Assembly (NCBI GenBank): GCA_035302865.1
Contig: DATGSF010000011.1
Coordinates: 1 to 10,205 of the forward strand
Length of the DNA: 10,205 nucleotides
From: DATGSF01 sp035302865
GTDB lineage: Bacteria; Bacteroidota; Bacteroidia; Chitinophagales; Chitinophagaceae
Direction of reading: 5' to 3'
Shown here piece after piece: positions 1 through 6,856 of the stretch. Both the position numbers and the translations under genes were made by a program. Position 1 is the first letter of the stretch; the number at the start of each line of letters is the position of its first letter. The notes beneath the pieces were generated by a model that made no database searches, had not been told where the DNA came from, and was given only the letters and a program-made list of their open reading frames with translations.

Positions 1-199
1 ATCTTGCTCTTGCCTCTTCAATCAAAATTTTTCTATTTTGCTCTGCTTTGGCCATTTCCGCTTTACCTTCCATTTCTTGTTGCCAAACCTTATAAGTAGG
101 CAATGCAAACATTAAGCCAACAATCACTAATAAGATTAATATCATTGGCAATACTATTGTTCTCGTTTTAATTTTTTGTATTTGATGCTCTTTACTCAT
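1..199 (-). CDS. Small membrane-anchored coiled-coil protein resembling SPFH-type 'membrane protease subunit' (3' end cut by window edge)
   Basis: The reverse strand reads open from an ATG at 199-197 to the left edge, giving 66 residues with no stop, so only the N-terminal part is present. Residues 1-14 are polar and basic, 15-33 form one strongly hydrophobic segment (probable membrane anchor), and from about 37 an alanine-, glutamate- and lysine-rich helix begins with the pattern VWQQEMEGKAEMAKAEQN followed by an EEARAR stretch. This resembles small bacterial and phage proteins usually named SPFH/Band 7-like or membrane protease subunit, whose alanine/glutamate-rich helix continues beyond this point. 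The gene starts 14 bases after the parC stop and probably shares its transcript. A nearer upstream ATG at 207-205 is closed after two codons by TGA, so 199 is the usable start. The role is unknown; the resemblance is from memory of the motif, not a search. Confidence 0.72.
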   Translation of the reverse strand, partial: MSKEHQIQKIKTRTIVLPMILILLVIVGLMFALPTYKVWQQEMEGKAEMAKAEQNRKILIEEARAR

Positions 200-213
200 A
201 ATTTCATTTTAAT

Positions 214-2790
214 TTATTCTCCTTTTTCTTCTGTATCATCAAAAATAGATTTCTGCACATCATTTGCATCATCTTTTAATTCTTCTACTTCCTCTTCTCG
301 TTCCCTTATATCTTCCTCAGGATTAAGCAGTTCTACTTCAAATAAATCATTTTCTGCAATTTTATTTCCAATTGCTCTCCATCCTATTACATCAATTTTT
401 TCAGAAATTCGAACTTCTTCAATCTCAGGACTACGTTTTTTTCCAGATTTTAAAGCCACTTTGGGATCACTATGTCCACTAGCCCAAAGTAAGTAATTTT
501 TAGGACTTTCTTCTCTTAGGATAGAATATTTATTTTTTAAAGTAATAGTTTCAATCAAAAATCTTTTGACATAAAAACACTTTCGTTCCTCATCATAATA
601 AATCGTAGTATAAGGTCTTTCACTATCAAATTTTTCTAATAACAAAATATCTTCCACCTCATAACGATTACTTAAATCAAAGTCAGTCATCTCATAAGAT
701 CCATCTTTATAAAACACAATAATCGTATCTTCCATGTCAAATTTCCCTAAAGACTCTCCATATCCATCAGTATTAAGTCGTCCAACTTCTTTATCATACC
801 AAATTTCAGGTGCCTCTAATGTACTTTTACCACTTTCTTTAAATCGTACTTGGCGTACAGGATATTTAGTTACTTGATTCCCTTGCGCATCTCGACCACG
901 AATAGCTAATTGTTCAAATGCATAATCAAACTTTTTAATTCTAGCATTGCAACCTGGAGACAATTGAATTTGTACAATTTCAGCTTCTCCATTTGGATTT
1001 GCGGAAAAGTACAAGACTTTACTTTTTGGATTACCTTTTGTCAAATCATATTCTCGATCTCTAGTAACTGCTGGCACTTGAAATCTTTTACCGTAAGTAA
1101 TTCCCGTTTTTCCGTCTAAATACATCATATTATAGGTTGTTCTTTCATCGCCTCTTCTAAAAACATCTACATGAATAATATCTTTACCTACAAATACCTT
1201 ATCAGCCACTTTTACAACTTTCATAATCCCATCTCTTCGAAATATTATAATATCATCTATGTCAGAACATTCTGTAACAAATTCATCTCTGCGCATAGAA
1301 GTACCAATAAATCCTTCTTTATAATTTACATAAAGTTTTTCATTAGCAATTGCAACCACATTTGCTTGAATAACATCAAATGTTTTTATTTCTGATTGTC
1401 GCGGATATTTTTTTCCGTATTTATTTAATAATCCTTCATAATAGCGAATAGCATAATCTACCAAGTGTATCAAATGATTTTTCACTTCTTCAATTTCATT
1501 TTCTAAGCCACGAATCAGCTCATCGGCTTTAAAAGAATCATATTTTGATATTCGCTTTATCTTTATCTCTGTAAGGCGAACGATATCTTCTTCGACAACC
1601 TCTCTTTTCAAAAGTTTTTTAAACGGTTGCAATCCTTTATCTATTGCACTTATTACCCCCTCCCAAGTGGTTTCTTCTTCAATATCTCTATAGATTTTAT
1701 TTTCTATAAAAATACGTTCCAAGGATGAGTAATGCCATTGATTATTTAATTCTTCTAAACGAATTTCTAATTCTCGCTTTAAAAGTTCTTTCGTATGTTC
1801 AACTGAATATTTTAGAACATCGGAAACACCTACAAATTTAGGCTGTTCATTTTCAATGATACAAGCATTTGGAGCTAAACTAATTTCACAATCTGTAAAT
1901 GCATATAAGGCATCAATAGTTTGATCTGTTGACACTCCAGCCGCTAGATGTATTAATAGTTCCACATCTTTTGCTGTATTATCCGAAACTGATCTAATTT
2001 TTATTTTTCCTGAATTATTTGCTCGTAAAATACTTGCTGTCAATTGTTGGGTACTTACACCAAATGGAACTGAGCGTACCGCTAAAGTTTTTTTATCTAC
2101 TTCCTCAATTGGCACACGAACGCGTATTCTACCACCCCTTTCTCCATCTTTGTAATTACTTACATCTATCATTCCTCCAGTTTGGAAATCGGGATATAAA
2201 GTAAATTTTTTTCCTTTTAAATGTGCAATTGCACTTTCTAATAATTCCTTAATATTATGTGGCAAAATTCTAGTCGACAAACCCACTGCAATTCCTTCTG
2301 CACCCTGCGCTAATAGCATAGGAAACTTCACAGGTAATGTTACAGGTTCTTTCTTTCTACCATCATAAGATAATTGCCATTTTGTGGTTTTGGGATTAAA
2401 TAAAACCTCCAGAGCAAATTTTGTTAACCTTGCTTCAATATAACGCGGAGCTGCAGCATTATCACCTGTTCTAATGTCTCCCCAATTTCCTTGTGTTTCG
2501 ATGAGGAGATCTTTCTGCCCCATATTTACGATAGCTGCACCAATAGAAGCGTCACCATGCGGATGATACTGCATAGTTTGTCCTATAATATTCGCAACTT
2601 TATTGAACCTACCATCGTCCATCTCTTTCATTGCATGCATAATTCTTCTTTGAACCGGCTTAAAACCGTCTTCAATAGCAGGAACTGCACGGTCTAGAAT
2701 AACATAACTTGCGTACTCCAAAAACCAATCTTCATACATCTTACCGATGGTTGCCGAACTCTCTTCACTAAACTGTTCTTCTTGATTCAT
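214..2790 (-). CDS. parC: DNA topoisomerase IV subunit A (ParC-type type IIA topoisomerase)
   Basis: This 858-residue protein is the DNA-breaking and rejoining subunit of a type IIA topoisomerase, which with ParE decatenates daughter chromosomes using ATP. The winged-helix/breakage domain is near the N-terminus: DGFKPVQRRI at 41-50, HPHGD at 76-80, QGNWG at 100-104, and the catalytic tyrosine at 117 in AAPRYIEARL. IAVGLSTRILPHN (167-179) lies in the tower region, followed by a long helical stretch to about 480. The rest matches a ParC-like beta-pinwheel C-terminal domain; I see no gyrase-box QRRGGKG, which argues for ParC over GyrA. The last 36 residues are very acidic (17 Asp/Glu). At the two positions equivalent to E. 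coli ParC Ser80 and Glu84 this protein has Ala81 and Ala85. No parE is adjacent: the upstream gene is purN, 131 bases away, and the small membrane protein follows. Confidence 0.95.
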   Translation of the reverse strand: MNQEEQFSEESSATIGKMYEDWFLEYASYVILDRAVPAIEDGFKPVQRRIMHAMKEMDDGRFNKVANIIGQTMQYHPHGDASIGAAIVNMGQKDLLIETQGNWGDIRTGDNAAAPRYIEARLTKFALEVLFNPKTTKWQLSYDGRKKEPVTLPVKFPMLLAQGAEGIAVGLSTRILPHNIKELLESAIAHLKGKKFTLYPDFQTGGMIDVSNYKDGERGGRIRVRVPIEEVDKKTLAVRSVPFGVSTQQLTASILRANNSGKIKIRSVSDNTAKDVELLIHLAAGVSTDQTIDALYAFTDCEISLAPNACIIENEQPKFVGVSDVLKYSVEHTKELLKRELEIRLEELNNQWHYSSLERIFIENKIYRDIEEETTWEGVISAIDKGLQPFKKLLKREVVEEDIVRLTEIKIKRISKYDSFKADELIRGLENEIEEVKNHLIHLVDYAIRYYEGLLNKYGKKYPRQSEIKTFDVIQANVVAIANEKLYVNYKEGFIGTSMRRDEFVTECSDIDDIIIFRRDGIMKVVKVADKVFVGKDIIHVDVFRRGDERTTYNMMYLDGKTGITYGKRFQVPAVTRDREYDLTKGNPKSKVLYFSANPNGEAEIVQIQLSPGCNARIKKFDYAFEQLAIRGRDAQGNQVTKYPVRQVRFKESGKSTLEAPEIWYDKEVGRLNTDGYGESLGKFDMEDTIIVFYKDGSYEMTDFDLSNRYEVEDILLLEKFDSERPYTTIYYDEERKCFYVKRFLIETITLKNKYSILREESPKNYLLWASGHSDPKVALKSGKKRSPEIEEVRISEKIDVIGWRAIGNKIAENDLFEVELLNPEEDIREREEEVEELKDDANDVQKSIFDDTEEKGE

Positions 2791-2817
2791 TTACAAAAAT
2801 CTAATTTTTATTTTTTA

Positions 2818-2825
2818 CAAAATTA
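2818..2825 (-). promoter_or_regulatory. Candidate Bacteroidota -7 element upstream of parC
   Basis: On the reverse strand the octamer TAATTTTG fits the Bacteroidota primary-sigma -7 consensus TAnnTTTG exactly and lies 27 bases before the parC ATG, which would give a short leader of about 20 bases. No clear TTG -33 element is present at the expected distance upstream; only a T-run is there. In AT-rich DNA one such match can arise by chance, so this is a weak call. Confidence 0.33.
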
Positions 2826-2921
2826 AGAAATTGTTATCTTTTTTTAAAAAGTAAAATATTCTATACTTTAATATGTTTCTCTCTCTTTTAAAAATAACTT
2901 ATTCATTATAAACATAAGTCA

Positions 2922-3497
2922 TTAATCCATTGCTAATAGAAAGGCAATGGTTCTAGGATAGAAATAATGCTCTAAACGTAAAACCTTTGCTGCAATCTGC
3001 TCTGGATTATCTTCATCTTCGATAAGGCACCTAGCTTGCATGATTATATTACCCTCATCATAGTTAGCATTTACATAATGTATAGTCATTCCTGTTTCTT
3101 TTTTCCTTGCTTCTTTAACAGCTTGATGCACATACTTACCATACATACCTTTTCCTCCAAACTCAGGAAGTAAAGCGGGATGTATATTTACAATTTGATT
3201 TACCCACAACTCAGTCCAAAATTCTGGTATTTTCAACAAAAATCCAGCTAAAACAATTAAATCCGGTGCAATACTTTGTATTTGATTTAATAATTCTTTT
3301 GATTGCAATTCCTCTTTATTGATAACTACACTAGGGATACCTTCTTTTTTAGCAATTTCTAAAACTCCTGCTTTAGGATTATTAGATACTATTAAAGGGA
3401 AATCTATATTCTTATTATCTTTAAAATAGTTAATAATAGCTAATGCATTTGATCCTCCCCCAGATGCAAATAAAATTACAGATTTTTTTTTAGACAT
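2922..3497 (-). CDS. purN: Phosphoribosylglycinamide formyltransferase (GART)
   Basis: PurN transfers a formyl group from 10-formyltetrahydrofolate to glycinamide ribonucleotide, the third step of cytosolic de novo purine synthesis. The 191-residue length is normal for a single-domain PurN. The N-terminal phosphate-binding loop is SGGGSN (12-17). The catalytic triad of the family is visible as Asn104 and His106 in NIHPALLP and Asp147 in NYDEG, with TIHYVNANYDEG matching the folate-site region. GKGMYGKYVHQAV (115-127) is the conserved substrate loop. The ATG at 3497 is the only usable start: the frame stays open about 35 codons further upstream but holds no ATG, GTG or TTG. Codons 3-5 are a run of nine A's encoding three lysines. 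No other purine gene is in the window. The hairpin between rny and purN suggests that purN has its own promoter, though I could not identify one. Confidence 0.95.
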   Translation of the reverse strand: MSKKKSVILFASGGGSNALAIINYFKDNKNIDFPLIVSNNPKAGVLEIAKKEGIPSVVINKEELQSKELLNQIQSIAPDLIVLAGFLLKIPEFWTELWVNQIVNIHPALLPEFGGKGMYGKYVHQAVKEARKKETGMTIHYVNANYDEGNIIMQARCLIEDEDNPEQIAAKVLRLEHYFYPRTIAFLLAMD

Positions 3498-3564
3498 GAT
3501 TATATTTATAGTTTTAGCTTCATTGGCTGCAAATTTTATGGCAGCTTCACTATTTACAAAATAA

Positions 3565-3591
3565 CTTTGCCGTCCTTTTTCGACGGCAAAG
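3565..3591 (-). terminator. Perfect 10-bp hairpin after rny, likely intrinsic terminator
   Basis: The left arm CTTTGCCGTC (3565-3574) is the exact reverse complement of GACGGCAAAG (3582-3591), with a 7-base loop. It begins 21 bases past the rny stop in the direction of rny transcription, and on that strand the stem is followed by GTTATTTTG, a moderately T-rich tail. The plus-strand side (CTACTTTTATTT) is also T-rich, so it could work in both directions. It is the most G+C-rich hairpin I found between genes in this AT-rich window. Confidence 0.62.
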
Positions 3592-3612
3592 CTACTTTTA
3601 TTTCAATAACAA

Positions 3613-5220
3613 CTATCTAGCTATCTGAACAGCTCTCTTTTCACGAATTACTGTTACTTTCACCTGGCCTGGATACTGCATTTCTCTTTGAATTTCTTCT
3701 GCTATTTCCAAGCTTAATGTATCGCTTTTTGCATCACTTACTTTATCTGCTTCTACAATAACTCGTAATTCTCTTCCTGCCTGAATTGCATAAGCTTTTT
3801 CCACACCATCATATTTTACTGCCAAGTTCTCTAAATCCTTAATTCTTTCTAAATAGTTCTGCATTATCTCTCTTCTTGCTCCTGGTCTAGCACCACTAAT
3901 CGCGTCACATGCTTGTACTATAGGAGAAATCACATAAGTCATTTCTATTTCGTCGTGATGGGCACCAATAGCATTAACAACAGCAGGATGTTCACCAGCC
4001 TTTTCTGCCATTCTTGCACCAAACAAAGCATGACTTAATTCAGATTCTTCATCAGGCACTTTTCCTATATCATGTAATAATCCAGCACGTTTTGCTAATT
4101 TTACAATTTTTTGGCCTAAGCCTAATTCTGCAGCCATGATTCCGCACAAATTCGCAGTTTCTTTAGAGTGCATTAATAAATTCTGGCCATAGGAGGAACG
4201 GAAACGCATTTTCCCTACCATACGAATTAAGCTTTTATGCAATCCATGAATGCCTAATTCTATAACTGTTCTTTCTCCTATTTCTAAAATTTGATCTTCA
4301 ATTTGTTTTTTAGTTTTTTCAACAACTTCTTCAATTCTCGCTGGATGAATCCTACCATCTTGCACTAATCTTTGTAATGATATGCGAGCTATTTCTCTGC
4401 GTAAAGGATCAAAACAGCTCAAAACAATAGCTTCAGGGGTATCATCTATAATTAAATCCACTCCTGTAGCTGCTTCTATTGCGCGAATATTTCGTCCTTC
4501 TCTACCAATAATTTGCCCTTTTACTTCATCAGACTCCAAATTAAAAACGGTAATAGCATTTTCAATTGTTTGTTCTGCAGCAACTCTTTGAATTGACTGA
4601 ATAATTATCTTAGTTGCTTCTCGATTTGCTGTAATTTTAGCTTCTTCTTTAATTTCTTTAATATGTGCTAAAGCCGAAGTCCTTGCTTCTTCTTTCATCA
4701 CTTCCATTAGTTCATCCTTAGCTTTATCAGCACTTAAGTTAGCAACTTTTTCCAATCTTCTAATATGCTCTTCTTGATGTTTTTCTAATTCTGCACGACG
4801 AATCTGAACAATTTCTAATTGCTTCTCTAAAGTAGCTTTAAGATTTCCATTATCTTTAATTTGAATTTCTAAGCTTTTCGTTCTATCATTTAAAGATTGC
4901 TCTTTCTGCCTAATTCTATTTTCCGAATCTTGAATTTTTTGATTTTTCTTGAAAATCTCTTTATCGTGTAATTCTTTTTTCTTTAAAAACTCTTCTTTAA
5001 CTTCTAATAATTTATTCCTTTTTAAATTTTCCGCATTTAATTGCGCTTCATTTCTAATGTTTTTTGCTTGCTCTTCTGCTTCTTTTCGAATGCGTTGTGC
5101 TTCATTTTCCGCTTCTCTTAATTTTTCTTCTGTATTTTTAGAAAAGATAAATTTTCCTATTATTATTCCAACCACTGCGGAAACCAGCACTGCAAGAGCT
5201 AATATTAAACTCGAATCCAT
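3613..5220 (-). CDS. rny: Ribonuclease Y (membrane-anchored KH/HD endoribonuclease)
   Basis: RNase Y is a membrane-attached endoribonuclease that starts mRNA decay. The 535 residues follow the family order. A single N-terminal membrane helix lies at about 4-26 with lysine and asparagine just after it. A long charged coiled coil, rich in Glu, Lys and Gln, runs over about 30-215. A KH RNA-binding domain (about 225-290) has the GREG loop at 239-242 in GQIIGREGRNIRAIE. An HD domain carries metal ligands including His351 in LMHSKETA and His383-Asp384 in LLHDIGK, with GAHHDE at 419-424. The conserved C-terminal domain ends in PGQVKVTVIREKRA. Length is close to the 520 residues of the Bacillus protein. 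The gene stops with TAG and is followed by a hairpin, so it may be a single-gene unit. The neighbours (a DUF1275 gene upstream and purN downstream) do not bear on RNA decay. Confidence 0.96.
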   Translation of the reverse strand: MDSSLILALAVLVSAVVGIIIGKFIFSKNTEEKLREAENEAQRIRKEAEEQAKNIRNEAQLNAENLKRNKLLEVKEEFLKKKELHDKEIFKKNQKIQDSENRIRQKEQSLNDRTKSLEIQIKDNGNLKATLEKQLEIVQIRRAELEKHQEEHIRRLEKVANLSADKAKDELMEVMKEEARTSALAHIKEIKEEAKITANREATKIIIQSIQRVAAEQTIENAITVFNLESDEVKGQIIGREGRNIRAIEAATGVDLIIDDTPEAIVLSCFDPLRREIARISLQRLVQDGRIHPARIEEVVEKTKKQIEDQILEIGERTVIELGIHGLHKSLIRMVGKMRFRSSYGQNLLMHSKETANLCGIMAAELGLGQKIVKLAKRAGLLHDIGKVPDEESELSHALFGARMAEKAGEHPAVVNAIGAHHDEIEMTYVISPIVQACDAISGARPGARREIMQNYLERIKDLENLAVKYDGVEKAYAIQAGRELRVIVEADKVSDAKSDTLSLEIAEEIQREMQYPGQVKVTVIREKRAVQIAR

Positions 5221-5251
5221 ATTTATAACTATAGTATATTTTGTTTGTTAA

Positions 5252-5309
5252 AAATTGAGTATTTTTTTACTCATCATTTTGCGAAGTTAATAATTTATTC
5301 ACTCAATTT
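5252..5309 (-). promoter_or_regulatory. Inverted-repeat cluster in the rny leader with alternative pairings
   Basis: The region between the DUF1275 gene and rny holds three matching segments. In plus-strand letters these are AAATTGAGTA at 5252-5261, TACTCA at 5268-5273 and ACTCAATTT at 5301-5309. The first can pair with the second as a 6-bp hairpin around a six-base loop, or with the third as a perfect 9-bp stem across a 40-base loop, but not both at once. On the rny strand the short hairpin is followed by ATTTTTAA, so it could also act as a weak terminator of the upstream membrane-protein gene. The cluster ends 31 bases before the rny ATG. The function is an inference; in AT-rich DNA such short repeats can occur by chance. 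Confidence 0.3.
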
Positions 5310-5344
5310 GCTTATTTTTTTTACTTTATGCTATTTTATTTTCT

Positions 5345-6073
5345 TTAGTCCAATCTCCTTATTTTTCTTTTTGTATAAAGATATAAATACCTAAAGTCAC
5401 TATACCATAAGGCAATCAATAAAGTTATAATAGGCAAAATCAATGAAGTATAATTCCATTTATAATATAAAATACCTCCAATAAAGCAACCTAGAAAAAA
5501 GAATAAAATAATAAATAATCGCAATTGAATTGAACTCTTAAGTGCCATCCTTTCTTCCTTTTTTCTATAAAAAATCAATTGTGATAGTTCAATTCCTAAA
5601 TCTGTAAACATACCAGTCAAATGAGTAGTTCGAACTACCGAATTAGATATCCAAGTTACCAATGCATTTTGTATCCCCATAGTCATAAATAATAGGGCTA
5701 CTTGTATATTTTCATTAATAAAAATTAAATTCCAACTGCTAACCAAAACAAGTATTAATAAAAACACTTCAGTGAAAACAGGTAAAACATATCTGTAACG
5801 CACTCTTTTTCTTCCACCTAATTCCAAAAAAAAATTTGCCAAAAAGGACCCTACTAAAAAACTCGCTAAAAACAGCATAAAAGACATAGCTATAGAAGTG
5901 AAACCATCCAAAAAAGAAGTTGTCAAATGAACCACATTCCCTGTTACATGTGTGGTCATAATACCAAACAAGTAAAATCCTATAACATTTACTGCACCTG
6001 CAACAAAGGATAAAAAAGAGGCAAGTCGTAAATTTTGTATTTTTGTTCTATAAGATCCCTTATGTCTAAACAT
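5345..6073 (-). CDS. DUF1275 / YoaK-family integral membrane protein
   Basis: The 242 residues are mostly hydrophobic helices; I count about six probable membrane segments, roughly at 17-38, 60-82, 96-113, 122-140, 183-204 and 208-226. The family signature occurs twice as an internal repeat: SFVAGAVNVIGF with THVTGN (41-46) in the first half, and MGIQNALVTW with THLTGMFTDLG in the second. This identifies the YoaK/DUF1275 family, whose biochemical role is not established; transport has been suggested but I see nothing specific. The C-terminus is short and basic (TKRKIRRLD), probably cytoplasmic. A nine-base homopolymer within the frame (plus-strand A at 5826-5834) is a possible slippage or sequencing-error site, but the frame is intact around it. 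The gene diverges from the hydrolase gene with only 39 bases between start codons and lies 124 bases upstream of rny on the same strand. Confidence 0.86.
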   Translation of the reverse strand: MFRHKGSYRTKIQNLRLASFLSFVAGAVNVIGFYLFGIMTTHVTGNVVHLTTSFLDGFTSIAMSFMLFLASFLVGSFLANFFLELGGRKRVRYRYVLPVFTEVFLLILVLVSSWNLIFINENIQVALLFMTMGIQNALVTWISNSVVRTTHLTGMFTDLGIELSQLIFYRKKEERMALKSSIQLRLFIILFFFLGCFIGGILYYKWNYTSLILPIITLLIALWYSDFRYLYLYTKRKIRRLD

Positions 6074-6112
6074 TTTAGTAATTTAGCTTGACGATATAAT
6101 TTTCTTTTTTTC

Positions 6113-6856
6113 ATGCAAATAAGAAAGAACATTGCTTATGGCAGTCACCGTCGTCATAAATTTGATTTATATATTCCTAAAAATAAAAATCAATTAAATC
6201 CTCTGATATTTTTAGCACACGGTGGAGCTTGGGTATTAGGAAGTAAATCCACACTCAATTCTTTGGCTACTTTTCTTGCAAAGAACGGTTTTATTATTAT
6301 AAATTTTAATTACCGTTTATTACAACATGTAAATACGATTGATGAGCAAATTCAAGATTTCAAGTCATGTTCTAAATATATTTTAGCTTCTAAGTTACTA
6401 GAAAATTCTCAGAGAAAAAAAATCATTATTGGAGAAAGTGCAGGTGCGCACTTAGCATTTTTGAGTCATAAAATAACTCAATGGGACGGCATTGTTTCTA
6501 TATCTGGTCCTTTAAACTACAGCCAAATTAAAAATTTGGATTTTTTGCCTTTAAATAGCCATAAATGGTTCCTTCCCTATTTGTTAAAAAATAAAGAAAA
6601 AAGTTCTAATAACTGGAAAAAGATAAGCCCCATTTATCAGGAAATCGATTGTCCTGTATTATTATTTCAAGGAAAAAAAGACCCCTTAGTGCCTTTTAAA
6701 GATGCAATAGAATTAAGGAATATATTAGAAAGGAAAAACATCCCTGTTAGGCTTTATTTAATTCCTCAATGGAAACATATTTATAGAGCAGTACATAAAA
6801 AAAGCCAAAACTTTGTATATAATAGAATAAAGTCTTGGCTCTTAAAAAATTATTAA
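6113..6856 (+). CDS. Alpha/beta hydrolase, esterase/lipase-like (BD-FAE or hydrolase-fold-3 type)
   Basis: The 247-residue protein shows a complete alpha/beta-hydrolase catalytic set. The oxyanion-hole motif HGGAW starts at His36, the nucleophile elbow GESAG has Ser109, the acid is probably Asp190 in GKKDPLVPF, and the base is probably His222 in QWKHIYR. The HGG plus GxSAG pairing is typical of carboxylesterases of the hormone-sensitive-lipase and kynurenine-formamidase-like groups. The substrate cannot be told from sequence. There is no signal peptide, so it is presumably cytoplasmic; the C-terminus is very lysine-rich. It is the only complete plus-strand gene in the window, starting 39 bases from the divergent membrane-protein gene. 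Its TAA (6854-6856) overlaps the stop codon of the convergent proline dehydrogenase gene, with no terminator between them. No upstream in-frame start is available in the short gap. Confidence 0.85.
   Translation: MQIRKNIAYGSHRRHKFDLYIPKNKNQLNPLIFLAHGGAWVLGSKSTLNSLATFLAKNGFIIINFNYRLLQHVNTIDEQIQDFKSCSKYILASKLLENSQRKKIIIGESAGAHLAFLSHKITQWDGIVSISGPLNYSQIKNLDFLPLNSHKWFLPYLLKNKEKSSNNWKKISPIYQEIDCPVLLFQGKKDPLVPFKDAIELRNILERKNIPVRLYLIPQWKHIYRAVHKKSQNFVYNRIKSWLLKNY

Noticed and set aside
176..496. A 106-residue serine-rich plus-strand frame opposite the parC 3' end.
   Set aside because: It is the antisense of the acidic Glu/Asp-rich ParC tail, whose codons read as Ser and Phe on the other strand; there is no independent coding signature.
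2791..2921. Possible terminator or small RNA between purN and parC.
   Set aside because: Only A/T runs such as TTTTTTTAAAAA are present; there is no G+C-containing stem and no reading frame worth reporting.
3498..3600. Possible longer N-terminus for purN, since its frame stays open about 35 codons upstream.
   Set aside because: No ATG, GTG or TTG exists in that stretch, it runs through the hairpin, and the SGGGSN motif is already at the normal distance from the ATG at 3497.
4949..5251. A 100-residue plus-strand frame opposite the rny 5' end.
   Set aside because: It mirrors the membrane helix and coiled coil of RNase Y; the Ser/Phe/Ala-rich composition is what antisense of Glu/Lys/Arg-rich helix codons gives.
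6087..6099. TTGACGATATAAT, which looks like sigma-70 -35 and -10 hexamers.
   Set aside because: The two hexamer-like parts are nearly touching rather than about 17 bases apart, and Bacteroidota use a different -33/-7 consensus.
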